Assembly: GCA_007120745.1 (NCBI GenBank)
Contig: SKNC01000048.1
Span: 1-7,459, forward strand
DNA: 7,459 nt
From: Bacillota bacterium
Lineage (GTDB): Bacteria; Bacillota; Dethiobacteria; SKNC01
Direction: 5' to 3'
Shown in pieces: positions 6,147-7,459 of the stretch (the first letter of the stretch is position 1; each line of letters opens with the position of its first letter). A model generated the notes under the pieces. That model saw only the letters and a program-made list of their open reading frames with translations. It was not told the origin of the DNA and did no database searches. Made by a program: the position numbers and the translations under genes.

Positions 6147-6222
6147 ATTTTTTACCTCCTGAAAATGTTTTTTTTTTGCTTTCACCCTTTTTTATTATGT
6201 CTTCTGGTTTCAAAGATTATAC

Positions 6223-6245
6223 AAAAAAAAAGAGGCCGGGCCTCT
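6223..6245 (-). terminator. Intrinsic terminator of the amidohydrolase gene
   Basis: On the minus strand AGAGGCC-C-GGCCTCT (6231-6245) forms a GC-rich hairpin followed at once by a run of nine T (complement of 6222-6230). It lies 17 nt beyond the stop codon at 6262 and separates the amidohydrolase from the heat-shock pair, which should therefore have its own promoter in 6147-6222. I could not identify that promoter convincingly. Confidence 0.92.
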
Positions 6246-6261
6246 CTTTTCGCATTTATTC

Positions 6262-7053
6262 TTATTTGATTTTTAACAAGTTTGCAGCGTTTTCTCCGAA
6301 GATTTTATGTTTATCATCCCTGGAAAGGGTAAGGCTGTTTATATTCTCCAGCTCTGTTCCCTGATCCGTCCAGGGAGAATCTGTGCCAAATAAAACCTTA
6401 TCTGTTCCGTGCAGTTTTATCAACCTGGACATTTTTTCTGCCCCCAGGTCATTAAAGCTGTAGGATGTATCAAAGTAAATATCTTTTCCAGCCAGCATCA
6501 ATTCCACCTGGTCCCAATAATCATAACTTCCCATATGTGCAGCTACAATTCTTCCACCAGGAAATTTTTCCATTACCCTTAATAACCTTTCAGGCGTACA
6601 GTGATAAGGTGGATCCATCCCAATATCCAGCCCTGCATGGAACAAAATAATAAGTTCCAGTTCAAATATCTTTTCATAAATTTTAAACATCTTTTCATCA
6701 TCGATAAAAAAACATTGATAATCCGGATGAAACTTAAACCCTTTAATCCCCAGTTTCTTAACTCGAATCAGCTCATCTTCCCAGTGGGGATAGTCTGGAT
6801 GGATGGAACCAAAAGATATGATTCCACCGCCCTGAACCTGTGCTGCCCAATCATTTACGACGGGAGTCTGGTTAGGCTTAGTAGCTATATGCTGGAGGAC
6901 ACAAAGGTCTATCCCTGCTCGCTCCATGGAATTTTTTAGACCCTGCAAAGTGCCGTCCAAAACGGGCTTTATCCCTGCAGCCCCGGCCAATAAGGGAACC
7001 ACTTTTGGGGCCATATCATCGGGAAAACAATGGGTATGGAAATCAATAATCAT
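6262..7053 (-). CDS. Amidohydrolase-2 family metal-dependent hydrolase
   Basis: This 263-residue protein fits the amidohydrolase-related family (Pfam PF04909), TIM-barrel metal hydrolases or decarboxylases related to ACMSD. The signatures are in the right order: DFHTH (4-8) with metal ligands H6 and H8, GIKGFKFHPDYQ (102-113) with H109, ILFHAG (136-141) with H139, AAHMGS (171-176) with H173, and LFGTDSPW (221-228) with the catalytic D225. A complete set of candidate metal and active-site residues suggests an active enzyme, probably cytosolic as there is no signal peptide. The substrate cannot be predicted. The start is ATG at 7051-7053, with AGGAAGG at 7063-7069. It appears to be a single-gene unit: a candidate promoter lies upstream at 7101-7129 and a clear terminator lies downstream. 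Confidence 0.9.
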   Translation of the reverse strand: MIIDFHTHCFPDDMAPKVVPLLAGAAGIKPVLDGTLQGLKNSMERAGIDLCVLQHIATKPNQTPVVNDWAAQVQGGGIISFGSIHPDYPHWEDELIRVKKLGIKGFKFHPDYQCFFIDDEKMFKIYEKIFELELIILFHAGLDIGMDPPYHCTPERLLRVMEKFPGGRIVAAHMGSYDYWDQVELMLAGKDIYFDTSYSFNDLGAEKMSRLIKLHGTDKVLFGTDSPWTDQGTELENINSLTLSRDDKHKIFGENAANLLKIK

Positions 7054-7100
7054 TCAGGGGAACCTTCCTCTTAGTCAGTTGATTCATAATTATTTCTTCA

Positions 7101-7129
7101 TTTATATTACTTATCCTGCTTGATGTAAG
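7101..7129 (-). promoter_or_regulatory. Weak candidate sigma-A promoter for the amidohydrolase gene
   Basis: On the minus strand CTTACA (7124-7129, four of six matches) is 17 nt from TATAAA (7101-7106), about 48 nt before the start codon. Spacing is ideal but both boxes are imperfect. No terminator is visible after the preceding gene, so read-through from it is the alternative. Confidence 0.35.
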
Positions 7130-7181
7130 AGGGATATTCCCAGCTGTATGACCATCCTCATGAATTACTGCCCCTTACATG

Positions 7182-7459
7182 TTATAATTCCTCTACCCAT
7201 TGAGGATATTGAGTGCCCTCCAGAAGATGCAGTTCTTTTATCATATCCTTGGCATTTCCTATGGCTTTTTCAATGGTTTCAACGGTAAGTTTATGGTAGG
7301 CCTTCTCTCCTTCTTCATCATTGTAATGCACTATTTTGTTGCGAATACTATTGATTTCTTTAAATGTTTTGTAAGGTTCTTTTTTATTTTTTAAACTGTC
7401 ACCGGTAATAATTTTTAAACCTACCGTTAATTTCGTGTGAATTGATATCACGGAAGTTA
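7182..7459 (-). CDS. C-terminal part of an unknown protein with a HEPN-like R-x4-H motif
   Basis: The frame is open from the right window edge to the TAA at 7182-7184, giving at least 92 codons. The first possible start inside the window, GTG at 7451, has no ribosome site, so the true start is probably outside and this is a fragment. The visible part is mostly helical in character. It contains SIRNKIVHYND, where R and H (7341-7343 and 7326-7328) form an R-N-x3-H arrangement, the signature of HEPN-fold proteins, many of which are RNases in toxin or defence systems and others non-catalytic. The residues before it (PYKTFKEINSIRNKIVH) resemble the F-x-x-L-x-x-L-R-N-x-I-V-H context seen in many uncharacterised HEPN-like proteins. 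The chain ends EGTQYPQWVEEL. No partner antitoxin is seen downstream. Family assignment is tentative; that it is coding is likely. Confidence 0.65.
   Translation of the reverse strand, partial: TSVISIHTKLTVGLKIITGDSLKNKKEPYKTFKEINSIRNKIVHYNDEEGEKAYHKLTVETIEKAIGNAKDMIKELHLLEGTQYPQWVEEL

Noticed and set aside
6147..6185. Longer start for the charge-free Hsp20 protein at ATG 6185
   Set aside because: The extra 13 residues come mostly from an A-tract and include the ribosome-binding site itself; AGGAGGT at 6154-6160 is ideally placed for the ATG at 6146.
6147..6222. Sporulation sigma-factor promoter before the heat-shock pair (GTATAAT ... CATAATAA)
   Set aside because: The 16-nt spacing and the -10 bases do not match sigma-E, sigma-G or sigma-K patterns well; the TATAAT at 6216-6221 also lacks a usable -35 because the terminator hairpin lies there.
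7131..7141. GGGA-TAT-TCCC dyad between the HEPN-like fragment and the amidohydrolase
   Set aside because: Four-bp arms without a T-tract are too weak to call a terminator or operator.
7449..7451. GTG as the real start of the right-edge gene
   Set aside because: No ribosome site is visible and the frame stays open to the window edge, so this is more likely an internal codon of a longer protein.

Overview
The window reads as a piece of chromosome from a low-to-moderate GC Gram-positive bacterium, most likely a clostridial-type Firmicute. Nearly every gene has a strong Shine-Dalgarno sequence (AGGAGG or GGAGG) 6-9 nt before its start. GTG and TTG starts are used, the A/T-rich intergenic regions carry sigma-A-like promoters, and intrinsic terminators with T-tracts are present. 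Families such as LiaF-like membrane proteins and the YjqB/PghP poly-gamma-glutamate hydrolases also fit Firmicutes. Species cannot be assigned from the sequence alone. I see no tRNA, rRNA, CRISPR array, transposase or phage structural gene.

Layout. (1) Bases 1-1948, minus strand: a tight cluster transcribed LiaF-like membrane protein -> nitroreductase-family protein -> poly-gamma-glutamate hydrolase-family protein. The last gene runs off the left edge. Gaps are 32 and 12 nt, so this is probably one operon with a cell-envelope flavour. (2) 2059-3438, minus strand: a membrane-anchored GAF-GGDEF diguanylate cyclase with intact catalytic and inhibitory-site motifs. (3) 3439-3697: a divergent intergenic region with two candidate sigma-A promoters that interlock on opposite strands. 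(4) 3698-4917, plus strand: a Clp-fold SDH-type serine proteinase, followed 17 nt later by an unrecognised 66-residue basic protein that starts with TTG. A perfect 13+13 palindromic terminator follows, placed to serve both converging transcription units. (5) 4977-6146, minus strand: two adjacent small-heat-shock (Hsp20/alpha-crystallin) genes. The promoter-proximal one has an unusual 125-residue N-terminal region rich in Q, S, P and M with no D, E, K or R. (6) 6262-7053, minus strand: an amidohydrolase-2 metal hydrolase with its own terminator. (7) 7182-7459, minus strand: the C-terminal part of a protein with a HEPN-like R-x4-H motif, running off the right edge.

How it fits together (inference): c-di-GMP signalling, a LiaF-like envelope-stress protein and a polyglutamate hydrolase lie together on one side. 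A Clp-fold proteinase and two small heat-shock proteins lie on the other, so the window has an envelope and protein-quality-control theme. The most unusual item is the small heat-shock protein pair, where one member combines a charge-free, prion-like N-terminal region with an alpha-crystallin domain that lacks the usual bacterial dimerisation loop. The proteinase and small-protein pair is the second candidate for something undescribed.
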